Positions 1 to 6,410 of a DNA stretch of 8,319 nt are shown in pieces. A program made the translations under genes and the position numbers. Numbering within the stretch: the stretch's first letter is position 1; every line of letters starts with the position of its first letter. The notes beneath the pieces were generated by a model. The model did not search any database, was not told the DNA's origin, and worked only from the letters and a program-made list of their open reading frames with translations. This DNA comes from JAFGBN01 sp964394145 (lineage in GTDB: Bacteria; Chloroflexota; Dehalococcoidia; GIF9; AB-539-J10): positions 1-8,319 of the forward strand of contig CAYMVL010000037.1 of the NCBI GenBank assembly GCA_964394145.1. Direction: 5' to 3'.

Positions 1-720
<720 letters not shown>

Positions 721-1017
721 AAGGAGTCTAGAGGTGAAAGCCTCGAGGGTCCTAGGTCGGTCAGCAGGTATGTGAAGCCTGCTGCTATGGTCTTGATTTT
801 GTCTTCCTTCCACTATACAGTTGTTAAGGTCTATCCTCTGCACACGGTTCTGAGCCGTTGCGTGTACTCTCGTAGCATAATTCCAGCGGTTCCGCTCGGT
901 TTTCCTGTGCCTTTGTGGTATAAAACATTAAAAGAGTATACAAGGACCGCTTGCTAAAATTTGTACTGCCCGCATGTCTACGTGCGGAGTCAGCATACAT
1001 TATCCGGCATCACGGGG
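721..1017 (+). other. 16S downstream spacer with small hairpins; no 23S or spacer tRNA
   Basis: About 300 bases without a convincing gene. I see no 23S 5' sequence and no tRNA-Ile/tRNA-Ala cloverleaf. It holds several small stems: GAGG/CCTC (731-744), CAGCAGG/CCTGCTG (762-768 with 778-784, loop 9), a terminator-like stem at 883-899, and CCGCATG/CGTGCGG (970-976 with 981-987, one G-T pair, loop TCTA). An extended -10-like TGGTATAAA lies at 916-924, but no matching -35 box was found. Short reading frames here have no ribosome binding site or recognisable product. Confidence 0.6.
883..903 (+). terminator. Candidate weak rRNA terminator
   Basis: CCAGCG (883-888) pairs with CGCTcGG (893-899) across a GTTC loop with one bulged C, and is followed directly by TTTT (900-903). 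It is the only stem plus T-run in the spacer after 16S. The stem is short and the T-run is only four bases, so this is tentative. The CAGCAGG/CCTGCTG stem at 762-784 followed by T-rich sequence is an alternative. Confidence 0.3.
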
Positions 1018-1023
1018 TATAAT
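994..1023 (+). promoter_or_regulatory. Candidate promoter of the small membrane protein gene
   Basis: A perfect -10 box TATAAT sits at 1018-1023. The best -35 at a normal distance is weak: CATACA at 994-999 with an 18-base spacer, matching the consensus only in ACA. Transcription would start near 1030, about 20 bases before the ATG at 1050, leaving room for the AGAGGA ribosome binding site (1039-1044). Confidence 0.5.
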
Positions 1024-1049
1024 ATTAAATGGAGGTATAAGAGGAACAA

Positions 1050-1280
1050 ATGTTGTTGGACAAGCTCCTAACACGGAGAGGATGGCGTGTAGTGGCCCAC
1101 GCTATGTTAGCCGGATCGGGCATAGGCTTTATTTACCTATTGTCCAAAATGATCATGACGGGTATTCACCAGGGATACGAGCTGAACCTTTGGGTTTTAG
1201 GTATCGGCATTGCCTTATCTATGTGGTCCGTAGCACTCGGCACTATGCTGACGAAGTCCGAACTGACTGGTAGGGAGTAA
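1050..1280 (+). CDS. Small two-helix membrane protein, function unknown
   Basis: A 76-residue protein that I cannot assign to a named family. It has a basic N-terminus (LLDKLLTRRGWR) and two hydrophobic segments at about residues 14-36 and 47-68. They are joined by a short polar loop (TGIHQGYELN), and a short charged tail (KSELTGRE) follows. By the positive-inside rule the N-terminus is probably cytoplasmic and the protein a helical hairpin in the inner membrane. ATG is preceded by AGAGGA five bases upstream, with GGAGG further up (1031-1035), and by a TATAAT box at 1018-1023. It ends 61 bases before the DegV gene in the same direction, so the two may be co-transcribed. A 99-residue frame over the same bases (974-1273) has no ribosome binding site and looks like a shadow. 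The protein is believable because of the promoter, the binding site and the coherent hydrophobic pattern. Confidence 0.7.
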   Translation: MLLDKLLTRRGWRVVAHAMLAGSGIGFIYLLSKMIMTGIHQGYELNLWVLGIGIALSMWSVALGTMLTKSELTGRE

Positions 1281-1304
1281 CGCGCGGCTAGATAGATGCT
1301 CCTC

Positions 1305-1328
1305 TCATCATTGCTTATCGCAAGATGA
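1305..1328 (+). other. Hairpin in front of the DegV gene
   Basis: TCATC (1305-1309) pairs with GATGA (1324-1328) and TTGC (1311-1314) with GCAA (1320-1323), with one bulged A and a TTATC loop. It ends 13 bases before the DegV start codon and has no T-run, so it is not a standard terminator. It could affect translation or RNA stability. It may also be chance. Confidence 0.35.
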
Positions 1329-1341
1329 TAGCATAGAACCC

Positions 1342-2196
1342 ATGCCCAGAGTCTCTATTGTGACCGATAGCATTGCCGACTTGCCACCTGATCTGGCTTC
1401 AGAATTTGGGATTGCGGTAGTGCCGCTGATTGTTCGCTTTGGCACGGATATCTACCGCGACGGTGTGGACTTAAGCAGCGAGGACTTCTACAAGAAACTC
1501 AAGAGTAGCAGCGTCTTCCCTGGCACATCTGCCCCATCCCCAGCCATGTTCGCCGACACATATGATAGCCTGGCTGAGAAAACAGATGGGATCGTGGCTA
1601 TTACTGTCACCTCCAAGGTCAGTGCCACCTATCAGGTAGCCTTACAGAGTAAAGGGTTAATGAAGAAGCAATGCCTAGTAGAGGTCGTCGACTCCCGATG
1701 GGCGGTTATGTCCCAGGGCTTCATAGCCATTGCCGCCGCTAAGGCGGCCCGGGCTGGAGCCAGCATTGACCAGGTGTTGGACACAGTACATGAGACAATC
1801 CATCACGTGGATTTACTTGGGGCTTTTGACACTCTGGAATATTTGGAACGGGGCGGGCGAATTGGAAAAGCACAGGCCCTGCTCGGTTCCTTGCTCAAAG
1901 TGAACCCGGTCATTGGTATGAAGGGTGGTGAGGTTATCCCCTACGGTAGAGAATGGTCCCGGTCTAAGGCGATGGACCGCTTATATAGCTTTGCCACGAG
2001 CTTTCACGATGTTCAGGGACTAGCTGTAGAGTATGGTACTGACTTCGACGCGGCTAACGGCTTGCTCCAGCGCTTGCGTTCAAGCTTTCCTCATGTGGCT
2101 ATTTACCTGTCACGGGTAAGTCCAGTTATTGGCATACACACAGGACCGAGCCTCGTGGCCGTTAGCGTCTTGGGAAACAGGCAAGCCGCTAGCTGA
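1342..2196 (+). CDS. DegV family fatty-acid-binding protein
   Basis: A 284-residue protein, the usual DegV length (about 280). DegV/FakB proteins are cytoplasmic and bind one fatty acid between an N-terminal EDD-type domain and a C-terminal domain. In Firmicutes, FakB presents the fatty acid to the kinase FakA for phosphorylation. Visible family motifs are the N-terminal VSIVTDSIADLP (residues 4-15), FPGTSAPSP (59-67, the Thr/Ser pair that contacts the lipid carboxylate), VTSKVSATYQ (89-98), LEYLERGGRIGKAQA (165-179), and the C-terminal GIHTGPSLVAV (264-274). The start fits the family because the first strand begins two residues in. No good Shine-Dalgarno precedes this ATG; a bulged hairpin lies there instead. 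Genes for FakA or phospholipid synthesis are not in the window, so its role as a kinase partner is inference. It lies 61 bases after the small membrane protein gene. Confidence 0.95.
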   Translation: MPRVSIVTDSIADLPPDLASEFGIAVVPLIVRFGTDIYRDGVDLSSEDFYKKLKSSSVFPGTSAPSPAMFADTYDSLAEKTDGIVAITVTSKVSATYQVALQSKGLMKKQCLVEVVDSRWAVMSQGFIAIAAAKAARAGASIDQVLDTVHETIHHVDLLGAFDTLEYLERGGRIGKAQALLGSLLKVNPVIGMKGGEVIPYGREWSRSKAMDRLYSFATSFHDVQGLAVEYGTDFDAANGLLQRLRSSFPHVAIYLSRVSPVIGIHTGPSLVAVSVLGNRQAAS

Positions 2197-2434
2197 CGGC
2201 CCGGAATCAAGCGGCTGGGTGCCAACCGAGCGACCTCTCAGCTCTGACTAAATGTTAGTGAAGACTACTCCGAGACGGACGACGTCATCTCCCATCATCC
2301 CCTACCAGTATACTAGTTTGAATGGCGGCTGCTTGAATGCTCTGCGGCGAGAAAAGACAGTCACCCCAGATTTTGCCTTACCTGCATGGTAGCGCTCTTG
2401 CAGATGGCTCGCCTCCTGCCTATCGCATCTTGAG
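2197..2434. other. Intergenic region between convergent genes
   Basis: This 238-base gap separates the ends of the DegV gene (+) and the hydrolase gene (-). I find no strong terminator. AGCCGCT (2184-2190, inside the DegV 3' end) can pair with AGCGGCT (2210-2216) across 19 bases. A small stem with one mismatch lies at 2212-2228, and CTGCA/TGCAG can pair near 2383-2404. None has a T-run. Small reading frames crossing this stretch have no recognisable product. Confidence 0.5.
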
Positions 2435-3358
2435 TTACCCGCTGAAACTAGAACGGATGAAATCAGTCACTTTTCTGCTAATGGAGGGATACATTGCCCA
2501 CAGGCTTGCGTGTCCTGTAGGAAGCCAGATGATCTCGGGTCTGCCACATGCCTCCCAAAACTGTAACGTTGCTTCTTTAGGTATGTACTTATCGCGAAGC
2601 GCATTAATCATCAGTACTGGGCGGTTTCGAAGACGATGAGCAAATGTCATAGCGTCGCTCAGGAAGCACTGCTTCAAGGGCGCAACATTTTCGAAGCCTC
2701 TTTCAGCTACCTCAGCAAGATATTCCGGGTAGTGGCTATGTATCTCATGGCATTCGGCTTTTACACAACTAGAATTCTTTCTAAATTTGTCGGACTTACT
2801 GTCCCAGGTGATTATTTCAGAATTGCCACCCATGGTAACAAACACTCCAGCCTTGATGCGCTCATCTACACCCATCGATATAGCAGAAATAAAACCGCCA
2901 AGGCTTATGCCCATTACTGCTACCTGGTCCTCATTTATCTCAGGCCTGCTCTGTATCCAATCCAGGACCTGGCGTACTTCAATGACTGACTGGCGATAAC
3001 TCTCAAACCATTCTTCAGACGTCAATGCCGGCATTCTCACTCTCATGCTTTCTGACATCCTGTTGGAATGAAACACCAGATATAAAACAATGGAAGCTAT
3101 CCCCTTGTGCACCAGAGTCCTTGCCAGAACCTTGCACGGGATAGCACTGGCGTCTCCCATGCCATGAGTAAGGATAACAAGTGGCACTTCGTTCTCCAGC
3201 AAAGGGCGAAAGTACTCAGCTCGCACGATTCGGCTTTCGTCGGAGGGTTCATGGTAAGCTGTCACAAACTCCACCAAATATCGTGACCATTGCGAATTTG
3301 TCTCTTTCGTTTCCAAGCGAAAGCCCTGCTCGCTCCCAGAATACTCGTATGGATTCAT
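2435..3358 (-). CDS. Alpha/beta hydrolase (dienelactone hydrolase / acyl-peptidase-like)
   Basis: A 307-residue serine hydrolase with a complete catalytic triad. The oxyanion-hole motif is THGMGD (residues 64-69). The nucleophile elbow is G150-I-S152-L-G154. The acid is probably D256 in NALRDKYIP, and the histidine is H283 in LPTGHASLW. The region between strand 6 and the acid (about 178-240) forms the lid or cap, rich in His and Cys. There is no signal peptide, so it is probably cytoplasmic. The layout suits the dienelactone hydrolase or prolyl-oligopeptidase-like group; the substrate cannot be read from sequence. The ATG has no clear Shine-Dalgarno. A promoter (TTGCCT, 17 bases, TACAAT on the minus strand) sits so close that the transcript would be nearly leaderless. 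It lies downstream of the recombinase ORF on the same strand, but the tRNA gene between them makes a shared transcript unlikely. Confidence 0.92.
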   Translation of the reverse strand: MNPYEYSGSEQGFRLETKETNSQWSRYLVEFVTAYHEPSDESRIVRAEYFRPLLENEVPLVILTHGMGDASAIPCKVLARTLVHKGIASIVLYLVFHSNRMSESMRVRMPALTSEEWFESYRQSVIEVRQVLDWIQSRPEINEDQVAVMGISLGGFISAISMGVDERIKAGVFVTMGGNSEIITWDSKSDKFRKNSSCVKAECHEIHSHYPEYLAEVAERGFENVAPLKQCFLSDAMTFAHRLRNRPVLMINALRDKYIPKEATLQFWEACGRPEIIWLPTGHASLWAMYPSISRKVTDFIRSSFSG

Positions 3359-3369
3359 AGTTAACCGTC

Positions 3370-3398
3370 ATTGTACTTCACGAACCTCATTAAGGCAA
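3370..3398 (-). promoter_or_regulatory. Promoter of the alpha/beta hydrolase gene, near-leaderless
   Basis: On the minus strand, TTGCCT (3398-3393) and TACAAT (3375-3370) are separated by 17 bases, matching the consensus at 4 of 6 and 5 of 6 positions. Transcription should start near 3363, only about five bases before the ATG at 3358. This agrees with the missing Shine-Dalgarno site. Confidence 0.5.
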
Positions 3399-4763
3399 GA
3401 AGACTCCGATTGACCTGAATTCTGGCTCTCTGCTAGAATTCAACCATCGGGGGATATAGCTCAGTTGGGAGAGCGCTGCGTTCGCATCGCAGAGGTTGGG
3501 GGTTCGAATCCCCCTATCTCCACCAAGGGTTTCAATAGGTAGAACTCCCGATTGTTCATTTGATGGCACGCCCTGTGGTATCGGCAGGTTATAGTGTATT
3601 GTGACCTGCTTCTTGTTGACCTCTATTCGACTAATGAATGAGCGCAAGAAAGCTTTCCTTTCAGTTATGTCAGCTTGGTTAAGCAGCGCCCGAAGGTCAC
3701 CGGCATAGGTCTTCACTATATCTACGTCCACCTGCTCAACGCCCCGGGCTAGCATCTCAGCTTCTACCTGAACCCTGGCCTTGCTGAGTTCATCCTGGCG
3801 GGCCTTCAATTCTCTAATCCTGGGTGCCAGGTCGTTTAGCTCGAGTCTTCCCGTTTCTAGAGCATCGTAAAGCTTGGGCAATCTCCCTCTGATATCCCTT
3901 AGTTCAGCGTCAATGACATCCATCCTATCCTTGAGCCCGCACGAAGCGGACTGCAGTTCCTCATTTACCAGCACTACCAGTTCTTTCAGATTCTCATCTG
4001 TAAGCACTTTGGACCGAACCTGGTCTATTACCTGCCGTTCCAGTTTCTCCTTGGGGAGCATCCTGGCATCGCAGGCATCCTTACCCTGTTTGAGGCTTCT
4101 GGAGCAGACGTAGTAGAAGTGGCTATGTGACTTGGCACTATGGCCGGTCATGGCGCTACCGCAGGAGCAAAAGAGCAGTCCACTGAGAAGATAGAAGCTG
4201 GATACAGTCCGTGGATGTCTAGCCCGCGGACTTCTTGAGGCCATCTTTCGCTGAACTAACTGGAACGTCTGCCGGTCGACAATAGCTGGCCAAGCATTCT
4301 CCACCTTTACTGGAGGCTCACCGCTATGGACTGCAGGATGGCCTGGTCTCCCACCCCACACCAGAGTGCCACAATAAGCCTCGTTGGTAAGTACTTTGTG
4401 AACAGTCTCCCGCCCCCATCGCTCGGCCTTGCTGGTGCGAAAGCCTTCCCTGTTCAATGTCTTGGCGATCTCCTTGCAGCCTATGTCTTTTGCTGCCATA
4501 TCAAATATCCTTCGCACCACGCGTAAGGCTACAGAATCCTCTGGCTCAGGCTCAAGCTTGCTTCTGGTCTTTGCGCCGTCACAAACGGCTACCTTGCGCA
4601 GGCCATAGGGCGGCCTGCTGCCATTGAAGAAGCCCCGCGAGGCATTCTCCCTCATGCCCCGCTTAAGATCCTGTCCCATGTTAGCGCTGTAAAACTCGTC
4701 GATGGACTCGATCATTCCCTCAAGCAAATGCACTATCGGTGCACATTTCTGACTCTTGTGCAA
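3390..4763 (-). CDS. Large serine recombinase, catalytic domain missing (probable pseudogene)
   Basis: A 457-residue ORF, read from a TTG codon, resembling the DNA-binding part of large serine recombinases. It begins inside the long helix after the catalytic domain (HLLEGMIESIDEFYSANMGQ, residues 12-31). The recombinase domain follows (about 36-175, including RPPYGL), then a zinc-ribbon domain with C199, C201, C220 and C231. A coiled-coil segment spans about 240-340, and the usual C-terminal module contains FLRSFISRIEVN (372-383). About 120 N-terminal residues with the nucleophilic serine are absent. The open frame extends upstream only to a stop at 4881-4883, over sequence unlike a resolvase domain. 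It therefore cannot cut DNA and is probably a remnant; a DNA-binding-only role is a remote alternative. Residues 414-438 are the antisense of the tRNA-Ala gene (GGDRGIRTPNLCD...), and the last 19 are antisense of its promoter. The frame thus crosses from the element into the chromosome. Confidence 0.88.
   Translation of the reverse strand: MHKSQKCAPIVHLLEGMIESIDEFYSANMGQDLKRGMRENASRGFFNGSRPPYGLRKVAVCDGAKTRSKLEPEPEDSVALRVVRRIFDMAAKDIGCKEIAKTLNREGFRTSKAERWGRETVHKVLTNEAYCGTLVWGGRPGHPAVHSGEPPVKVENAWPAIVDRQTFQLVQRKMASRSPRARHPRTVSSFYLLSGLLFCSCGSAMTGHSAKSHSHFYYVCSRSLKQGKDACDARMLPKEKLERQVIDQVRSKVLTDENLKELVVLVNEELQSASCGLKDRMDVIDAELRDIRGRLPKLYDALETGRLELNDLAPRIRELKARQDELSKARVQVEAEMLARGVEQVDVDIVKTYAGDLRALLNQADITERKAFLRSFISRIEVNKKQVTIHYNLPIPQGVPSNEQSGVLPIETLGGDRGIRTPNLCDANAALSQLSYIPRWLNSSREPEFRSIGVFLP
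3410..3439 (+). promoter_or_regulatory. Promoter of the tRNA-Ala gene
   Basis: TTGACC (3410-3415), an 18-base spacer, and an extended -10 TGCTAGAAT (3431-3439). Transcription should start near 3445, giving a 5' leader of only about five bases before the tRNA at 3450. The match to sigma-70 consensus is strong (5 of 6 in each box plus TGn). Confidence 0.75.
3450..3525 (+). tRNA. tRNA-Ala (anticodon CGC)
   Basis: A complete 76-base cloverleaf with encoded CCA. Acceptor GGGGATA (3450-3456) pairs with TATCTCC (3515-3521) and includes the G3-U70 wobble that is the main alanine identity element. The D stem is GCTC/GAGC. The anticodon stem CTGCG/CGCAG encloses the loop TTCGCAT, with anticodon CGC reading GCG codons. 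The T stem is GGGGG/CCCCC with loop TTCGAAT. The discriminator is A, followed by CCA (3523-3525). The whole gene is overlapped on the opposite strand by the C-terminal codons of a serine recombinase, and the element appears to abut its 3' end. The tRNA remains structurally intact, so integration did not damage it. Confidence 0.97.
3526..4763. mobile_element. Remnant of an integrative element next to tRNA-Ala
   Basis: A serine recombinase gene pointing into the 3' end of a tRNA gene is the usual left boundary of a tRNA-associated genomic island. In Dehalococcoides, islands with serine recombinases use the 3' end of ssrA in a similar way. The tRNA is intact, so the junction should lie in or just after 3500-3525. 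The recombinase lacks its catalytic domain, so the element is probably immobile by itself. The right end is not defined: no second copy of the tRNA 3' end was found in the window. The element may extend through the nuclease-like gene or beyond. Confidence 0.5.
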
Positions 4764-4792
4764 TTGTTCTTCTGTCCCAAGGGAAGTATAAT
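4764..4792 (+). promoter_or_regulatory. Promoter of the nuclease-like gene
   Basis: A perfect TATAAT (4787-4792) lies exactly 17 bases after TTGTTC (4764-4769), which matches the first half of the -35 consensus. Transcription would start near 4799, giving a leader of about 28 bases with AGGGAG (4809-4814) before the ATG at 4827. The -35 begins directly after the recombinase TTG codon (4761-4763). Confidence 0.55.
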
Positions 4793-4826
4793 CTGTTAGT
4801 AGAGTTGCAGGGAGTGATAGCGCAAT

Positions 4827-5390
4827 ATGGAGAATGTCGGGAGCAAAATTGGGAGGATTGTAGAGCCTTTTGTTAAGGCCTCATATACTATGTGGCTCAT
4901 AGACAAAGGTGCTATAAACGTGAATATTTCAGTGGATGGGGCTGAGCCTAATCCTGAGCAAGTTACTGAAATCCTCAAGTCAAAGGGATATGTCAGGGAG
5001 CCTTTAAGCACATCGACTGTTTCTTGGACTGGCCGATTTACTTCTCAAGAAAAGGCAGAGATCCTTGTATCAAGTCAGCCGGGAGTGGATATATCAGCAA
5101 CCTTTCAAGATGAAAGGGTGCTCGTTGCAGAATGTAAAGGAGAACCCACCCCCACCGCTATTAGGTCAGGATTGGACAGAACTGCTTTCTACGCTGCTAT
5201 CGGACAGCTTATCATAACCTGTGGAAACCTATCGGCTCAACCGCAACAAAAAGTCATCGTTTTGGCAGATACTAATCGCCTCCGGAAACTAGCCAGCGAC
5301 GCAACTCAAAACACTCTGCTAAGACAAATAGGGTTAAGCTTTGCCTTGGTTGACAGGTTAGGTAATGTCAGTGAGTTCCCATTGTCCTAA
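4827..5390 (+). CDS. PD-(D/E)xK nuclease-like protein, uncharacterised
   Basis: A 187-residue protein that I cannot place in a named family. Its middle carries a plausible PD-(D/E)xK core: QPGVDISATF with D88, a strand (RVLVAE) ending in E102-C103-K104, then a helix with AFYAAIGQLI (120-129) including Q127. This order, Asp, then Glu-x-Lys, then a Gln-bearing helix, is typical of restriction-endonuclease-like folds that bind a metal and cut DNA. A strand with KVIVLAD (142-148) follows, as is common in such folds. Residues 1-65 look like a separate alpha-rich part of unknown role. There is no signal peptide or membrane segment. ATG is supported by AGGGAG 12 bases upstream and by TATAAT at 4787-4792. 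It diverges from the truncated recombinase, and its promoter starts where recombinase similarity stops, so it may be island cargo, perhaps for defence. No methyltransferase partner lies nearby. Nuclease activity is inference from the motif. Confidence 0.8.
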   Translation: MENVGSKIGRIVEPFVKASYTMWLIDKGAINVNISVDGAEPNPEQVTEILKSKGYVREPLSTSTVSWTGRFTSQEKAEILVSSQPGVDISATFQDERVLVAECKGEPTPTAIRSGLDRTAFYAAIGQLIITCGNLSAQPQQKVIVLADTNRLRKLASDATQNTLLRQIGLSFALVDRLGNVSEFPLS

Positions 5391-5588
5391 CTCCAGAACT
5401 AGGTTAAACCTACCTAAGGTGAATAATTGAACATATCAGAGCTCTTGGGATCTTCCAGATTACTATTGCACATTCCTCGGAAATGTTCAATACTGCTATA
5501 TCTATATAAAAAGGGTATGAATTTTTGAGTTAACCATTTGTAGAATTACTCGTTATAATTATTAAGCGATTTATGAGGGGGAATATTG
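5391..5588. other. AT-rich spacer with inverted repeats
   Basis: About 200 bases without a gene. Directly after the nuclease stop are nested inverted repeats: TAGGTTAAACCTA (5400-5412) and ACCTAAGGT (5412-5420), which share a base and could be an operator. Further on, ATTGAACAT (5426-5434) and its exact complement ATGTTCAAT (5483-5491) could close a 48-base loop. No T-run follows, so this is not a standard terminator. The rest leads into the promoter of the lipoprotein gene. Confidence 0.45.
5530..5559 (+). promoter_or_regulatory. Promoter of the lipoprotein gene
   Basis: TTAACC (5530-5535, 4 of 6 to the -35 consensus), an 18-base spacer, and a perfect TATAAT (5554-5559). Transcription would start near 5566, leaving a leader of about 23 bases with the strong ribosome binding site AGGGGG (5576-5581), seven bases before the ATG at 5589. 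Confidence 0.55.
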
Positions 5589-6302
5589 ATGAAGACAAAG
5601 CATTATTTGAAGTACCTGTTAATTGCAGTAATGGTTACACTCACTCTCATTACCGCCGCATGCACCACGACAGACAATGGTGCCAACGACAGGATGACCG
5701 AAGAGGCTGCCCGGCAGCTGGCTGAAGCCTTCATGAGGAACAGCGCCACCTTTACCTTTGATGGTATTGAAGACACCTTACAGCTGGTGGAAACACTCTA
5801 TCCTGATATTGAGAATGCCTGGCAATTTGTCTTTCAATTTGAAAGCCGTCAGGCTGGATATGGAGACCGCACAGGGCAAGTGCTAGCCGAGGTAATCACC
5901 CCGCATGAGGCCATTATCACTGTCGAGCATGGAGAGATCACATCCGCCCTGATGGATGGGAAATGGGATATGATTAACCAGCAGATGCTGGACGATATTG
6001 AGGTCAGCCTCGCTCCGATACACGAAGTAGAGGTATATTTTATGGAATCATATCCTGTACAGGTCGGAGTTCATATTCAAGGTGGGCTCAGAGACGGCTG
6101 CACCACATTCCACGATGCGGTAGTGAAGCAGGAAGGGAATATTATTAATATCGAGGTTACGATACAGCGTCCCAAGGATGCAATATGCACCCAGGTCTAC
6201 GGGTTTTTTGAGGAAAACCTGAACCTTGGCAGTGACTTCGCTAACGGTACCACTTATACTCTTATTGTGAATGATTACACAACTACTTTCGTATATCCAT
6301 AA
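5589..6302 (+). CDS. Two-domain lipoprotein, function unknown
   Basis: A 237-residue secreted lipoprotein. The N-terminus has a basic start (MKTKHYLKY), a hydrophobic stretch (residues 10-23) and a lipobox ITAAC with C25 as the lipidated cysteine, followed by a polar linker. Domain one (about 35-135) contains TFTFDGIEDTL and a block AGYGDRTGQVLAEVITPHEAIITVEHGEI (89-117). I recall similar blocks in many unannotated Dehalococcoidia and archaeal proteins, but that is memory, not a search. Domain two (about 142-237) is a beta-rich module with C171 and C200, probably disulfide-bonded, and the pattern GCTTFHDAVVKQEGN...RPKDAICTQVYGFFEENLNLG. It should sit on the outside of the membrane. ATG at 5589 is preferred over TTG at 5586 because AGGGGG lies seven bases before the ATG. 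It has its own promoter, and otsA downstream has another, so the two are probably separate units. Confidence 0.85.
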   Translation: MKTKHYLKYLLIAVMVTLTLITAACTTTDNGANDRMTEEAARQLAEAFMRNSATFTFDGIEDTLQLVETLYPDIENAWQFVFQFESRQAGYGDRTGQVLAEVITPHEAIITVEHGEITSALMDGKWDMINQQMLDDIEVSLAPIHEVEVYFMESYPVQVGVHIQGGLRDGCTTFHDAVVKQEGNIINIEVTIQRPKDAICTQVYGFFEENLNLGSDFANGTTYTLIVNDYTTTFVYP

Positions 6303-6360
6303 GGGTCATAGAAACTCGTCTTGTTGAGTCTCGACGGAACAATTCTCGCTTCTTTGTTTT

Positions 6361-6388
6361 TTGACAACCGGCTAGTGTGTAATATAAC
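6361..6388 (+). promoter_or_regulatory. Strong promoter of otsA
   Basis: A perfect -35 TTGACA (6361-6366), a 16-base spacer and TATAAC (6383-6388, 5 of 6). Transcription should start near 6395. The leader is then about 16 bases and contains GGGAG (6398-6402), eight bases before the ATG at 6411. This placement argues against the upstream TTG at 6321 as start. Confidence 0.7.
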
Positions 6389-6410
6389 ATCGCTCTTGGG
6401 AGCCCGGCCC

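Noticed and set aside
974..1273. A 99-residue plus-strand frame overlapping the small membrane protein
   Set aside because: It starts inside the 970-987 hairpin without a ribosome binding site. The 76-residue frame has the promoter, the binding site and a coherent hydrophobic pattern.
2337..2999. Plus-strand frames of 70-117 residues opposite the hydrolase gene
   Set aside because: They are antisense shadows of a well-supported hydrolase with a full catalytic triad.
4298..4305. TCTCCACC as a possible second copy of the tRNA 3' end (att repeat)
   Set aside because: Only 8 bases match and they lie inside recombinase coding sequence, so chance is the simplest explanation.
4796..5011. A 71-residue minus-strand frame opposite the start of the nuclease-like gene, considered as the missing recombinase N-terminus
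   Set aside because: It shows no resolvase motif (no R-V-S near the start and no conserved catalytic arginines) and is antisense to a better-supported gene.
5586..5588. TTG as start codon of the lipoprotein
   Set aside because: The ATG three bases later has ideal spacing to AGGGGG, and the extra residue adds nothing.
6340..6362. T-rich run TTCTTTGTTTTTT as a terminator of the lipoprotein gene
   Set aside because: No stable stem directly precedes it; the nearby 4-bp pairings are too weak and too far away.
6321..6410. TTG start extending OtsA by 30 residues
   Set aside because: A strong promoter lies inside the extension, and OtsA proteins begin just before the VVSNR strand.
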